DNA from: Physcomitrium patens
Lineage: Eukaryota; Streptophyta; Bryopsida; Funariales; Funariaceae
NCBI RefSeq assembly: GCF_000002425.4
Contig: NC_037254.1
Span: forward strand, 11,348,263 to 11,412,262
Reading direction: 5' to 3'
DNA length: 64,000 bases
Shown: positions 49,975 through 62,894 of the stretch, in pieces
Numbering within the stretch: position 1 is the stretch's first letter
Layout of the letters: each line of letters starts with the position of its first letter
Program-made: the position numbers and the translations under genes
The notes under the pieces: generated by a model
The model's input: the letters and a program-made list of their open reading frames with translations, nothing else
The model's database searches: none
Told to the model about the DNA's origin: nothing

Positions 49975-51529
49975 TTTTGATACCTTGTGAAACAATCTAA
50001 TTATGTGGCATCCATATAAAAAACTTACCTTACAAATTCAGATATGTATTGTGCAAAGTAAATATATTTTGGATGTTTTACAAAACATTCCAATGTAGCT
50101 CCTAGATAGATAATATATATAGAGGAAATAATGAAGCCTTTTTCACTTATGTCAATTCTTTTTTTACTTCTAATCTAAATTTTAAGAAGTCTTTAGTTTT
50201 TTTATCTTTTGATAATAGTCATTCTAATTTTTTTTAATATACATACTTCTTTATTTTTATATTTTTATACTTATTTGAAAAAGTCTTACATGTTTATTTG
50301 TTTTTATTGACTTCTTATCTTTAATAAATTGATAAGAATATACTTATAAATATCAAAGCTTTGTCTTTTCTTGATTAAAAGTTGATTATTTTTTTTTTAA
50401 TAAGATATAAGTATATTAAAAGTTTTCAATTATCTTTGAATAAATTGATATTATTTTTAGTATTTTTTTATTTTCAAGATCTTTCTTTTTACTTATTTTG
50501 AGCAATATTAAATTTTTTTTTTCTAAGTGCTATTATGGCAGAGCTTGTCAAAATGAAGACTATAATGGCATAAATGCAAGAAAAATTGAGGGAGTTAATA
50601 CTTGAAATGCATCAATTCAATTTACCACCACAAAAAAAGATTAAAAATGACAATAAGTAGAGATACAAAGATGATTGGAGTTGCTTCAACATCTATACGA
50701 AATCATACTCCTTCTCCTATAGTAGAACACTATTCAAATGCTAAAAAATTGAGAATTATCCTATTTTAGAAGTTTAATGGTATAAGATCAAAGTTTTGAA
50801 GATTCATTAATCAAGTATAACTAGAAATTGAACTTCAACTTCAAAGCTATTCAACTACAAGCTCTTAAGTTAGGTTTATCAAAACACTACTTTTTAATTG
50901 TGCATTATCATGGTTTTTAACTTTTTTTGAACATGATTCAATATTGGATAATTTGGAAGCTTTTTTGGCAAAATTTTGTTCTATGTATAAAAAACATGAT
51001 GTAGTTTATATTGCAATAAATAAGATTTGTATTTTATGACAAAAAAATCAATCTATAATATTGTATGCTTCATAATTTAGAAAACTTATAATTGATATTA
51101 AGTAAGATGATTTTATTATAAAGTATAATAATCGATTTTTTAAATTTTTATTTAAAAATTATATAAATAAGCCTCAATATTATTATAATTTAATGGCAAT
51201 ACCAACGTCTATTCAATACATACTTTCAAAAGTAGAAGATATTTAAATTGATGCAATACATTTCAAACTTCTTATTAAGCAAGAAAAAACTTGTTGTTGT
51301 TAAGAAAGATTATATTTATATTATTAAAAATTAAAACACATTGCTCAACATTATCCAAAAAATTGACGTAATCATAAAATGAGAAGTATGATTATCAAAG
51401 AAGATAGTATGTCGAAAAATGAATTTGTCCAACTATAATAGGAACCGTGCAACTGAAACTTACACAATATCTAATGAAGATCTTATTCTTTCCTTAAAAT
51501 TTTCTTCTTATTTCATAATAGATGTTAGT

Positions 51530-52740
51530 TGTGAATCATCAAATTGACTCATTGGTTGTTTTAAAATAAAAAGATGCATTTAAAGTGCTTAAAATCACAA
51601 TATATGGTAAATAGCATAGAAATCTTTAGCCAAATAGAAAATTAGAGTGTTAATTGTAAAATTAGAATCTTAGTAAATCTAAGAGGTAATTATCTTAGTA
51701 AATCTAAGAGGTAATTATCTTAGTTGATTTAGTGTTTTTTTTTACTCATTATTGAGTATTGAAGGATATTTATTAAGGTCAATATTTATATTTTCCTTTT
51801 GTTTATACATATTATTTATAAAAAAAACTATAAGTATAATTTAGTAGTTAGAAGAAGCATAAAAAAGAACCGCATGTCTTTTTAATTAGTTATATAAGAA
51901 GTATAATTTATAGTAGTTTTAAATTAATTTTATTACTATAAAAATCATCAAGGTAGGAAATTATAGCCTTCAACTGATATTAGTATTATAGAAATATTAT
52001 AAGAATTTTTAGAATTTATTTAGAATTTTTTAGGAATTTTTAGAGCAATTTTTAAGACTTTGGTAAAAATAAGTTTTACCACTTTGGGAGTCATTATGAA
52101 GAAATGGAGCAAGATTTGAAGGCCAAAAAGGTTCTTAGGTTAATTGGATTTTTTAAACACCATGTTGAAGTCAAAAATATAAAATTATGGATTTTACTAG
52201 TAGAAAATAGGAGGACTAGTAGCTAGTGTAGTCCTTGTAAGAAGGAAGGTGCATAAGTCCCATATGGATTGTAGCACCTTGAAGGTAGTTAGAAAGATAA
52301 GACTAAGGCCTGATGGCCTTTCTTAGGGACCCATATACATTACTTGTAAGCCTTGATGAGACTCGAACTCTTGATCTCTTAAGAAAGTTATCCTTGAGGT
52401 AAAATTATTTACCTAACTTTTTATTTATTTACTTGTTATTTTTAAACCTTCATAACTTACTCATAGTAATTCGGATTTATATGTTTCTTATACCATTTAA
52501 AAGATACAAAAAATTCTTCTAAAAATATTTATTTTTATTTTTATATTTTATTTGATAAAAACTTGGTGAACAAACTATGACTAATTTTATAGTATACAAT
52601 TGCTTAATTGCACTTGTTTCTCTTATTTTTTGTATTTTACTCCTTTTATCTTTGTTCTTACTACTTCTACTTTATACCACCAATTACAAGCAACTCTTAA
52701 TTGAGGCTATCTTGTAATTTGGATTGAAAAATAAATTTTA
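51530..52740 (+). repeat. Family G solo LTR, copy 2
   Basis: It matches 35530-36748 from CAAATTGACTCA to the AACTCTTAATTGAGGC block, with no primer-binding site or internal region after it. Element D coding sequence (gag left, protease right) resumes on both sides. It contains a 25-bp tandem duplication at about 51671-51720 (TAGTAAATCTAAGAGG). Confidence 0.8.
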
Positions 52741-54221
52741 TACTTATATTAAATTAAGACCTAAATATCACAAAACCTTTGTCTTTTTAGATTTAAAAGC
52801 CTCAACTTGTTTTTTAGATGAAGAATTTTTTAAAAGACGTAATATATCTTTAATAAAAAAATAAAATTTGTTCATATAAAAATCATAAATAGTAATTTGT
52901 TGTCTTCTAGAAATGTTATTTATAAAATATTTCTTGTAAAAGTAGTAACTAATGGTCATAATAGCTTTGTGGTAATTAATATCATTAGATTTTTTTCTAA
53001 TCCAATCATTTTAGATTTATTGTGGTTAGAAAAATACAATTCTTGAATAGATTGGATTTCTCATAGTCTAGACTTTTCTAAAAGTATAAATAAGAGCATA
53101 GTTAATTAAATAAAAAATTATAAATCTAGTACAACAAAACATGTATTTGTAGATACAAGAACTTTCTTGCATACTGCAAAAAAAAGATCACCTTATGTTA
53201 TTTATGCAATAAATATTTCTAATAGTGGAAAAACTTCAAGTGTTATTCTTAGCTAATATTAAGAATTTTAAGATATATTTGAGAAGGAAAATGTACATAT
53301 TCTTTTAGAATATTATTTCTATGATTGTTTAATTGATCTTCAAGAAAGAGCTCATTTGTCATTTGGACCAATCTATAATTTATCACAAATTGAGTTAGTT
53401 GAATTCAAAGAATATATTAAAGAAAATCTAGCCAATAACTTTATATACCATTTCAAATCTCCAACAGAAATTCTATTTTTATTTTTGAAGAAAAAAGATG
53501 GATCATTGCCAATGTGTGTTTATTATCAAAGATTCAACAAGATCACTATCAAGAATAGGTATCTACTATCTTTGATATCTAGACTTTTTGATCAATTGAA
53601 TCAAGCTAAGATCTAAATAAAATAGATCTATCAGAGGCATACAATTTGATATGCATCAAAAAAAAAAGATGAATAAAATAGTGTGTTTTGAATCAAGTAT
53701 AAATATTTTAAATATAATTTCATGCTTTTTGGACTTACAAATGTATAAGCAGCTTTTCAAAATCTAATAAATGATGTCTTTTGAGAATTTTTGGACAATT
53801 TTATTATTTTTTATCTAAAAAATATTTTAATTTATTCTAAAAACACAAAAAATATGAACTTCATGTTTGTTGTGTATTATAAAAATTAAGAAATATAAGA
53901 CTTTATGCCAAGATAAAAAAAAGTATGCATTTCACACTACTCAAGTTGACTTCTTAGGATACATCATTTCAAATGATGGACTTACAATAGATCCTAAAAA
54001 GTTCAAATTATTATAGATTAAAAGATCTAAGAAATAATAAGAGATATTCAATATTTTTTAGAATTTTTATATTATTATTAGATCTTTATTAAGGAATTTT
54101 TTCAAATTATAGATTTACTTATATATTTGACTTATAAAGAAAAATTTCAATAGAATCAAGAAGTAAAAGTAATATTTGAAGCTTTAAAGATAATCTTTAT
54201 TATTGCACTATTCTTATATCA

Positions 54222-56031
54222 CGTTGTCATAACATGATTATATGGTGAAAGATAATAATATGAATCTTATTATAGAAGAGCTAAGTTAAAAGATAAAGTA
54301 AAAAAATATGGATAAAAGATAAGAAGGCGGTAAAACTTTTAGTAGTAATACTGCCTTTTTAGAAAAATAGCTTTTATTTACTTTGTAAGGCCATAAATAA
54401 GGCAAAATAAGGTAGATTGTAAAAATAAATAATATAGACATCTTTAGAAAGAAGTTAAGAATTAATTTTAGCAAAAATTACTTAGAAAAACTAAATATTG
54501 ATACTTGGAGAGGGCCAATTATAAACTTGAGTTGAAAACAGACTCCAAGGCACAAAGTTGAGTCCCAAGAATGATTCAAGGACTTTTTGGCAGATTGGAG
54601 AATAGAATTAGAGAGAAAAATTGATAGAATTTCAATGAATATTAATTTGGGATGATTTGGATTTATATTGACTTTGTAAGAGCTTTGTGAAGACAAGGTT
54701 TATTTTAAATGACTCTCAATTTGTGAAATAAAAAGGGAGATACCTTTTGGAGAATTTCCTAAGTTTGGCAGTAGATCCATGGGTGAAATTTTGAAGGTTT
54801 TTAGATTTACATGTGCTTAATATATGCTGTGAGTTTGAGCTTGATTGAAGGATTATTGAAGTTTAAGTGGGTCAAAATCTCAGAAAGTAGAGTTTTAGGT
54901 CTAATGAGGGTTTCTAAGATTTTTTACAATCTATTAGTTAGATTAGAGTGAAAATTATATGTATAGGTAGTAGACTTACTTTCCTATACATGTGAAAAAT
55001 CTGAGATCAATTGAATGGTTCAATAAGGAGATATTGGCACTGGAAATTCAACATTTAGATTGGAGAAGGAGGCCGGCCAATATCCGAGCAAATATTAGAG
55101 TTGATCTTTTTTTGGTGAATTGGATCTTCTTCAAAAAATTTGTACTTGTTGTCAATTTAATTGTTAATAGGTGTTCAAGTTTTGAAGTAAAATCAATAGT
55201 TCATTCATTAGTTATTAAGGTTTAAATCTACTATAGAAATTCTTTGGGATTATTTAGGATTTGGTTAGGATATGTTTAGAGATTGATTAGGATTTGGTTA
55301 AGATTTGTTTAGGTTTTGTTTAGGATTTGGTTAGGATTCGATTAGGGTTTGACTAGGATTTGGTAAAGGTTTATTTAGGATTTGATTAGGATTTGGTTAG
55401 GATTTTTTTAAGATTTTATTAGGATTTATTTAGGATTTGGTTAGGATTTGATTAGGATTTTTTTAGGATTTGACTAGGATTTATTTAAGATTTGACTAGA
55501 ATTTATTTAAAATTTGGTTAGAATTTGTTTAAGATTTGATTAGAATTTATTTAAGATTTATTTAGAGATTGGTTAGGATTTGTTTAGGATTTGACTAGAA
55601 TTTGGTTAAGATTTTTTTAAGATTTGATTAAGATTTGATTAGGATTATTACAATTTGACTAGAATTTATTTAGGATTTGATTAGGATTTGACTAAGATTT
55701 CACTAGAATTTGATTAAGTTTTGACTAGGATTTAATTATGGTTTGTATTTTAATATTTTATTAAGGTTTCTATTTTATTATATTTTTGAATTTTTATGTT
55801 ATTTCTTTATAATTCTTTAAAGGATCTCTAAGAATACTTTGTATTTTTTATATAATTCTTTTGAAATTTTGATTGAATTTAATTGATATTTGATTATATT
55901 TGCTAATCTTTAATTATAATTTATTTAAAAATCTATTAGAGTTGTTAAATTTTTTTTTTTGTAATTTTCCTTTTATCTTCCACAACCAAATGCTCGGTGC
56001 ATTCTCAAATCAAATTTCACATAATACAACA
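54222..56031 (-). repeat. Repeat family F, copy 3 (inverted, inside D pol)
   Basis: The minus strand starts TGTTGTATTATGTGAAATTT (56031) and ends near 54222 in CATGTTATGACAACG, matching copy 2. The AATCCTAA array appears as TTAGGATTTG words at about 55230-55740. Flanks ATATCA (54216-54221) and ACATCA (56032-56037) may be a target-site duplication with one transition. RT and RNase H of element D continue on the two sides. Confidence 0.8.
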
Positions 56032-56376
56032 ACATCAACTTTTTTAAGTAATTTTTTTATAAAAACAAATAAATCAAACTTTGCTTTGAATGTCGTATTG
56101 TCACAAATGGGAACAAATAATAAACTTCATTTACTAGCTTTTCATTCTAGAAAATTTTTAGCAGTCAAGATTAACTACAAGATCCACAACAAAAAAACCT
56201 CTTGCAATTATGGATTTGTTTCAAGAATGGCATCATTATCTAGAAAGTACTCATACTCTAGTCATTGTATATATAGATTATAAGAACTTTAAATATTTTA
56301 TGTCAGCATGCATTTTAAATCATTGCTAAGCTTGCTAGTACATGTCCTTATCAAGATTCAAATTCGAATTCACTTA

Positions 56377-56410
<34 letters not shown>

Positions 56411-58079
56411 TAAAGATACTTTCTAAACAATCTTATTTTGTACCAAAGGAAGAAGATGCATCTTTTGATTAATAACAAATAATTCTTTTGAAGCCAAATT
56501 ATCTTTATCTTTAAGCAATAAAATCAATACTAATTGTTGATTTAACTTTCATTAAGTAAGTTCAATCAAGTATGTCTTTTAATCCTCTTATTTATGATAT
56601 TAAAAAAAATCCATCAAAGTCTTATGATACTTTTAAGTTTGAATTCAAAAATAATCTATTATATTTTGAGGAACATTTATATATTCTAAAAGGTAAATCT
56701 CAATTACATGTTCTTCAAGCTTATGACATCTTCTTAAGAACATGAAATTCTAGATATAATAAGACTTTGAAACTGATATCTAAGGATTTTTGGTAGCCTC
56801 AAATATAGAAGGCAGTCAAAGATTTTGTACAATCTTGCGATATTTGCTTAAGATCAAAAACTCCTTGTTATTAATCTTATTGACTTCTTCAGCCATTATT
56901 AATTCCAAAACAACTATGATCTTTTGTTTCTATGGATTTTATTGTGGATCTTTCAATCTTAAATTCTTATGACTCTATATTTGTAATAAAAGTTTATTTC
57001 ACTAAAATGGCAGATTTTATAATATGTACAAAATCTATTACAAGTGAAGAAATAGCTAAGTTTTTTTTTGACAATATCTATGATTATTATAGATTATCTA
57101 AGGATATTATATTGAATAAGAAAACTCAATTTGTATCAAGATTTTGAAGAATGCTTCTCAAGATTCTAAAAGTGGATATAAAACTCTCTTTGGCTTTTCA
57201 TCCTCAAATTGATAGACAAACATAGCATGTAAATGAAGTTTTAGAATAGTATTTGAAGTATATCATCAACTATCAATAAAATAATTAGACAACTCTTTTG
57301 CCATTAGCAAACTTTGCTTATAAATATATAGTACATTTTCTTATGCAATAAATACCTTTTTTTATTAATTATGGTTATTATCTATGACTTGATACTTTTG
57401 ACTTTTTAAAAATTGATAATCCTATGGCAAAACATTCAACAAATAATTTATCTGAGTTATATACAATAATTAAGATATGACTAAAAGAGGCTCAAGAACT
57501 ATAAAAGAGTAATGCGGATGCCTATTACAAAGAATAGCTTCATTTTTATATTAGTAATAAGATATGGTTATTTTTTCATAATATTAAAACTATTTATTCT
57601 TGTAAAAAATTGAATTATCAAAGATTTGGACTATTTTCTATTTGTAAACTAATCAATCCAATGAGTTATGAATTACATCTATTGGATTCTATGAAAATCA
57701 TCTTCTATTTTATATATCTTTTTTGAATCCATATATAACAGTGAATATCTTGGAAAGAAGAAAAATATCATTGCATCTTATAAAAGTGGATAATAATGAA
57801 GAATTCAAGATAGAAGAAGTCTTAGACTTAAGGCAGCCATGAGTTAGGTTGAAATATCTTATTCATTAGTATGGATATAATATTAGCAAATACACATAGA
57901 AGCTAGTAAAAAATCTTATTAATGGAGCAAAGAAGGTCAAAGCTTTTCATCAATAATATCCATCAAAATTAAGATGAAGGATAGTAAATCTTTACTACAA
58001 AATATACATAATTTGAGAAAGATTACATTCTACATTATATCCTTGTTTGTAGTTTTTATATAATTGTGGCATTAAAAAG

Positions 58080-58504
58080 ATGGAAAACCAACAACTAATA
58101 GATTCAACTCAAAAGCCACCATTTCTTTATTTATTGGATGAGACATTGTGATTATCATAACTTTCAAGATGATCTAATAAAGATGAAGATCTTTAAAAAT
58201 AACATGTTCTTTCTCAAATAAATGTTGAGATACACTGCCTTTTATATCACAACCTGAAAAAAAAAAGTCTTAATGTTTGGTGATTTTATTGGAGGTAAGA
58301 ACAATTCTTGATGGTCTTACAAATATTTTGCTTAAAAGAAGTACCAAAGATCTCAATAATGATCAAATAATAAGATGGTCTTTTAGCCTTGGAATGGGAT
58401 ATTATAGATGGCTAAGAAGATGTATCAATTACCTTTGAAGGAAATAAAGACTGGAATACATAGCAAATATAACTTACCATATTTTAGACTTCCTCAATAT
58501 GTGA
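58080..58504 (+). pseudogene. Third-ORF relic of element D
   Basis: It begins MENQQLIDSTQKPPFLYLLD and ends HILDFLNM before TGA. Blocks CLVILLEVRTILDG, LNNDQIIRWSFSLGMGYYRW and RLEYIANITYHILDFL parallel element A's SLVIVFESEPAYDG, GVGHYHWL and LEFIADVMRQIFIFL. It has internal stops. It sits between the chromodomain and the purine tract of the 3' LTR. Confidence 0.65.
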
Positions 58505-58545
58505 TCATCGCTCATTGTGGAACTTGTCTCTAAAAGGGAGGATAA

Positions 58546-59110
58546 TGTCACAAACATATATTTATTATAATTTTTATATAGATAATATGAATAGGTAAAA
58601 GTAGATAAAAATAGATTAATTTTATAATAACTTTTTTAAAAACTTTTTAAAACCTTCATATATATATATATATTGATTTGACTTTATATTTATTTATAGT
58701 TGATTGATAGGTTAAAAACTTAGTCAACAAATTAATCTCGTACTATACATGTTGATAGCTTGCAAAACAAGCTAACTATGTGGCGTCTATATAAAAACTT
58801 GCCTTATAAGTTAAAATATATGTTGTACAAAGTCAACACATTTTAGAGGTCCTATAGAATGTCACCATGTAGTTCCTAGGTAGATAATATATATAGAGGC
58901 AAGAATGAAGTATTTTTCTCTTTTATCAATTCTTTTCTTATTTCTAATCTAGTTTCAAGAAGTCTTTAGTTTTCTTATCTTTTTGTAATAGCCATTCTAA
59001 TTTCTTTTTAATATACATACTTCTTTATTTTTATTTTGTCATAATTCTTTGAAAAAATCTCACTTGTTCATTTTCTTTCATTGAGTTTTTGTCCTTGATA
59101 CTCATTCTTT
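58546..59110 (+). repeat. 3' LTR of element D
   Basis: It begins TGTCACAAACATATATTTAT right after AAAAGGGAGGATAA and matches the LTR segments at 47884-48084 and 49975-50320 and the LTR relic at 9681-10250. The right border is estimated. Confidence 0.75.
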
Positions 59111-59239
59111 TTAAGGAAAAAATCAGTGTTAAAAAATTGATGTTAATTTAAGGTGAATAATTTGCAGTCTTTGAAATAAAATAGTAGAAGTGGATAATCC
59201 ACTTACTTCTAAAAATAAGATAAGAACAATGACTTAACA

Positions 59240-59793
59240 CTCTTGTGAATTTGTCAAAGATTAAAATCTAAAATAAATAAATAAATAAATAAAATGAGTA
59301 ACAAAAAATAATAATAAAATGATAATAAAAAATATATATATTTAGAAAGAAACTAAAATAGCTATTATCAAAGATTAAAAATCTAGAAACTCTTAAAATT
59401 AGACTATGAGAAAAAAAATAACAAGAATAAAGAATGCTTCACTCTTATTTCTATATATAATATCTAATTAAGAATTATATAGAAATACTCTATAGGATCT
59501 CCAATATAAGATGAATTTGCTAGATACATGTCTTAACTTGCATGGCAAGTTTTCTATATGTCTGCTACATAATTAGCTTGTTCTATAAGCTATTAATATG
59601 CATAATATGTGGCTAATTTATTGTTCAAATTTCTAACCTATGAATTAATTATAAACATGCATAAAATCAAAACAATATCTATGAAACTTCTAAGAAGATA
59701 CTTTCAAAGATATTTTGAATTTAATCTACTTTTATTTACTTCTACTTAAACACATAGATAATTATTGGAATAAATAAGTATGTGTGTAATAAT
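59240..59793 (-). repeat. D-family LTR relic, inverted
   Basis: Its reverse complement reads as the D LTR: ACACACATACTTATTTATTCC start, TTAAGTAGAAGTAAATAAAAG, then TAATTATGTAGCAGACATATAG and AAGTTAAGACATGTATC. It lies tail-to-tail with the 3' LTR of element D. The end nearest 59240 is approximate. Confidence 0.65.
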
Positions 59794-61777
59794 AGATGAA
59801 ATATTACTTAAAGATAAAATCTTGTTAATAGATGAATGTAAATTAAATAAAATAATAAAATAAGATAATTAATAAAAATAAAAATAAAATTTATATTAAT
59901 AAGAATTTTTAATTATATAGAATTTTTTAAATGACTTATTAATATAAATATCATTTTATAATAAAAAAATTACTTAATTACTTAGATGATTTTTAGGAGT
60001 TTACAGAATGAATTGATTGTGGATGAAATAAGAGCTAAAAATTCTAAAATTTTACATAGTTAATTTACTTGTGGTGAACTAGAATAAACCTTCAACTAAT
60101 AGAGGTTTATTTTAGTTCACATTTTAATACATTTGTTGGAAAAATGATCTTATAAGTCTTAGATTTTTTTGGAAAGAATTTATTCTTATTGTATATATTT
60201 TTATTTTTTTATCTTATGTTAGTATACTCTTTTGATTTTATTGTAGATTATTGTTGTGTAAGAATATGGAGTAAAGAAAGAGCTTGAAGGAATTTTAGGG
60301 TAGAGTAGATGAAAACTTAGGTATGAATTTGGAATTATTTTAAGGATTAGAATCAATATAGGTTAAACAAAGAATCTTTATCAAAGATAGAGCTCTTCTT
60401 CAATTTGGTCATCATTCACTTTCTTTGTCAATTTCTTATTGAATATCCATGTCTAGTAGTTGAAGGAATTTAACCACTTTCTCTATTCTTTATATACTTT
60501 CTTTTTATCAATTATAAAATCCTTATTGGCAGTATTTTTATAGTTGTAGAGGAATTTAATCACCTTTTCTACTCTTTATTTTCTATTTTTGTATCTATTA
60601 TAAATCCTTATTGACAAAAATATTTTAGTAGTAGAGGGATTTAATCAACTTTTTCACTCTTCATATCTTTTCTTTTTATTCATTATAAAATACTTATTGG
60701 TAGCAATTTTCTAATAGTAGAAGGATTTAGTCACTCTTTGTGTCTACTCTACCCTTCTTATTTACAAGTGTGATATAGAAGAAGAATTCTTCTATAAAAT
60801 ATTTAATAATTTATTTCACCAAGAAGTTTTAAAAGAAAAATGGAAAGAAAAAAGTAAAATAAAAAGTAATAAAAGTAATAAAAGTAAGAAAAGTAAGAAA
60901 AAAAAAAAAAAAAAAAAAAAAACAGTGAAGGAAAAAGAAGAAAAATCAAGATAAAATTTGAAATCCAAAAGATTATATTTGGCTATAGTATATTAGTTCA
61001 TTTAGAACAATAAATTAATTAAGATAAGTTCATTTAGAATAATCAATTAAGCTTTTTATTTTGTTTATCAAATTAATATAAATTATGGATTAAAAGCAAG
61101 GAATTAAAAAAAGATACTTGATATTTAAAAAATAAAAATCAAATAAATTTTTTAGTATTTTTTGAATTATTTCAATTATTCAAATTTTAATGCATATATA
61201 TGGAGCAAGGAGCAAGGAATTAGAAGGTAGAACTTAGGAAGAAGTAATAAAATAATAAGATTATATAAAAGAGATGTTTATATAATCCTTCTTTTAGAAC
61301 TTGGCTATAGTAGATTAGAATAGAACCTTTATTTTTTAATCTTATATTTTAAATTTAGCTTGTCATTTATTAAATAAATTATTTTAGAATTTTTATCTAA
61401 TGATTTATTAACAAGTTATAAGGTACTTGGCAATGCAATTAGGTGAGTCTTTTTTCAATTTGATTTGATGTTTGTAAAGAATAATTTTATCTATTAAATT
61501 CTTTTATTAATTAAATAGTAGATAATTTCTTAAACAAATTGATATTAAAAAAAAAACAAAAAAAAAACAAAAAAAGAAAGAACTTGGGCTCTTTTCTAGC
61601 AATAAAATATCTTTGCATTAAATATTAATTAGGATCACCACCACATGAGGTTGTTCCATATAATAGTTTAAAAGAAAGAAAACCTTATTTGAGGTGATAT
61701 TTAAGTAAGGATTCTTTTTCTAGGCTATTTCTATTGTATTTTCTTTTCTTTTTATGCAGGTTTCATAAGTACAAAAT

Positions 61778-61810
<33 letters not shown>

Positions 61811-62180
61811 TATTTGGCTTATTTTATTTGTTTGAATTTTAGATATAATGTCAAGAACGTTAAAAAGTTTAATATATCAATCTATTAGGTCCAATAGATC
61901 CATATTAGTACAACCTTTTAAAAATCTAGAATCCTTAAGAATTATTAGATCATTTGTATCAAATAATAGGACTTCAATTAGTGAATTTAATTTAAACACA
62001 TCCAAAAATCTATTTAAAGACTTTAAAGACCATTCTTTAGAAGATCTTGAAGAAGATTCAAGGAACTTATTTTTAAATCTTTTGATAGATAGTACAACTA
62101 ATTCAAATAAAAAAAACATTCATTCATCTCAACTACTAGAGATATTAGATTGGAATAGAATAATAAATAAATAAATAAAT
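59794..62180. other. Unclassified LTR/PBS region with hairpin, tandem repeats and poly(A)
   Basis: An 18-bp hairpin at 60074-60120 (arms GTGAACTAGAATAAACCT and its near-inverse, 11-base loop) sits just before a primer-site-like stretch at 60121-60145. A tandem repeat of about 86 bp (units near 60459, 60546, 60631, 60718; GTAGAGGGATTTAATCA core) follows. Poly(A) tracts lie at 60899-60922 and about 61780-61808. Probably the 5' part of another LTR element; no gag or pol was recognised. Confidence 0.45.
61848..62174 (+). CDS. Small ORF, 108 aa, unknown
   Basis: The frame begins MSRTLKSLIYQSIRSNRS and is polar and Ser/Asn/Lys-rich, with an acidic middle (HSLEDLEEDSRN). It has no recognisable domain. 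The opposite strand is open too, so the signal is weak. Given the LTR-like sequence on both sides it may be the N-terminus of a retroelement gag. Confidence 0.25.
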   Translation: MSRTLKSLIYQSIRSNRSILVQPFKNLESLRIIRSFVSNNRTSISEFNLNTSKNLFKDFKDHSLEDLEEDSRNLFLNLLIDSTTNSNKKNIHSSQLLEILDWNRIINK

Positions 62181-62894
62181 AAATAAAATCCACCATTGTG
62201 AGCTAAAAAAAACCTCTACTAATTAGAAGTTTATTCTAGTTTATAATAATTTAATTAAATATTTAATTTTTAGAAATTTTAACTCTTACTAAAATCTTAA
62301 TTAATTTATTTTTGACCTCAAATTACTAAGTATAGAAATAAAAACATTCCATTATTTACAAAGTTATCTTAGTTCATAACAAGTAAATTAACTAGACAAA
62401 TTTAATAAGTTGTAGCTCTTATTTAAATTCTAAATCAATCATCTTTCAATCTTATTAAAACATCCAAGTTATTAAGCAAAACTTCTACTATTAACTCACC
62501 TATAATAACAAATTACTTACAAAATATATGCCAAAGGAATTCTTTTTTTAAATTTTTAATTTAAATTTTTATTTTATTTTATTTTATTATTTTATTTTAT
62601 TATTTTAATTTTGAATTAATATTATAGACTATTCATCCAAATATTAAAATTCATCTATATAATTTTTATCTACTTTAAATTTTTTCAATCAATTTTAATT
62701 ATTCATCCAAACTAACCTAATTCAATTTTAATTTTAATTTAGATAAATCTAACTTCTTTTGTATTTTAATTTCATTCAAATCTAACATAATTCATTTTAA
62801 TATATGCAAGTTCTTTTGCCTAAAAGAATCTCATCTAAGCTAAAATAATTTACTCTTAAATACATTCTAAACTACTTTAGCTCCGCTATGATAT
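62181..62894. repeat. Inverted relic of the 59.9-60.1 kb LTR-like end
   Basis: The reverse complement of about 62190-62450 resembles 60010-60140: an AATAAGAGCT and AGTTAATTTACTTG stretch, the hairpin sequence AACTAGAATAAAC, then a primer-site-like AATGGTGGATTT. 62540-62894 is AT-rich without features. Confidence 0.4.

Larger units (their letters stand above)
50535..58000 (+). pseudogene. gag-pol of element D, decayed
   Basis: Legible pieces: gag start MAELVKMKTIMA; protease region KASTCFLDEEFFKRRNISLI; RT FGPIYNLSQIELVEFKEYI, KKKDGSLPMCVYYQRFNKIT, then FGLTNV and FLDNFIIFYLKNILIYSKN, where the YLDD box reads YLKN; RNase H FFIKTNKSNFALNVVLSQMG; integrase MDFIVDLSILNSYDSIFV, with NKKTQF where DRGTQF is expected; chromodomain EEFKIEEVLDL and KYLIHQYGYNISKY. 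Stops occur every few dozen codons. Lost residues are mostly explained by C-to-T or G-to-A changes. Confidence 0.82.
47884..59110 (+). mobile_element. Full-length decayed gypsy chromovirus D with nested insertions
   Basis: A 5' LTR (47884 to about 50320, split by family F at 48085-49974), gag (50535 to about 51470), protease (about 52770-52990), RT (53340-54221), RNase H (about 56040-56440), integrase (56700-57420), chromodomain (57785-57977), third-ORF relic, purine tract AAAAGGGAGGATAA and 3' LTR (58546 to about 59110). A family-G LTR (51530-52740) splits gag from protease, and a reversed family-F copy (54222-56031) splits RT from RNase H. Without the insertions it would be about 6.3 kb. 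It is extremely AT-shifted and non-functional. Confidence 0.85.
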
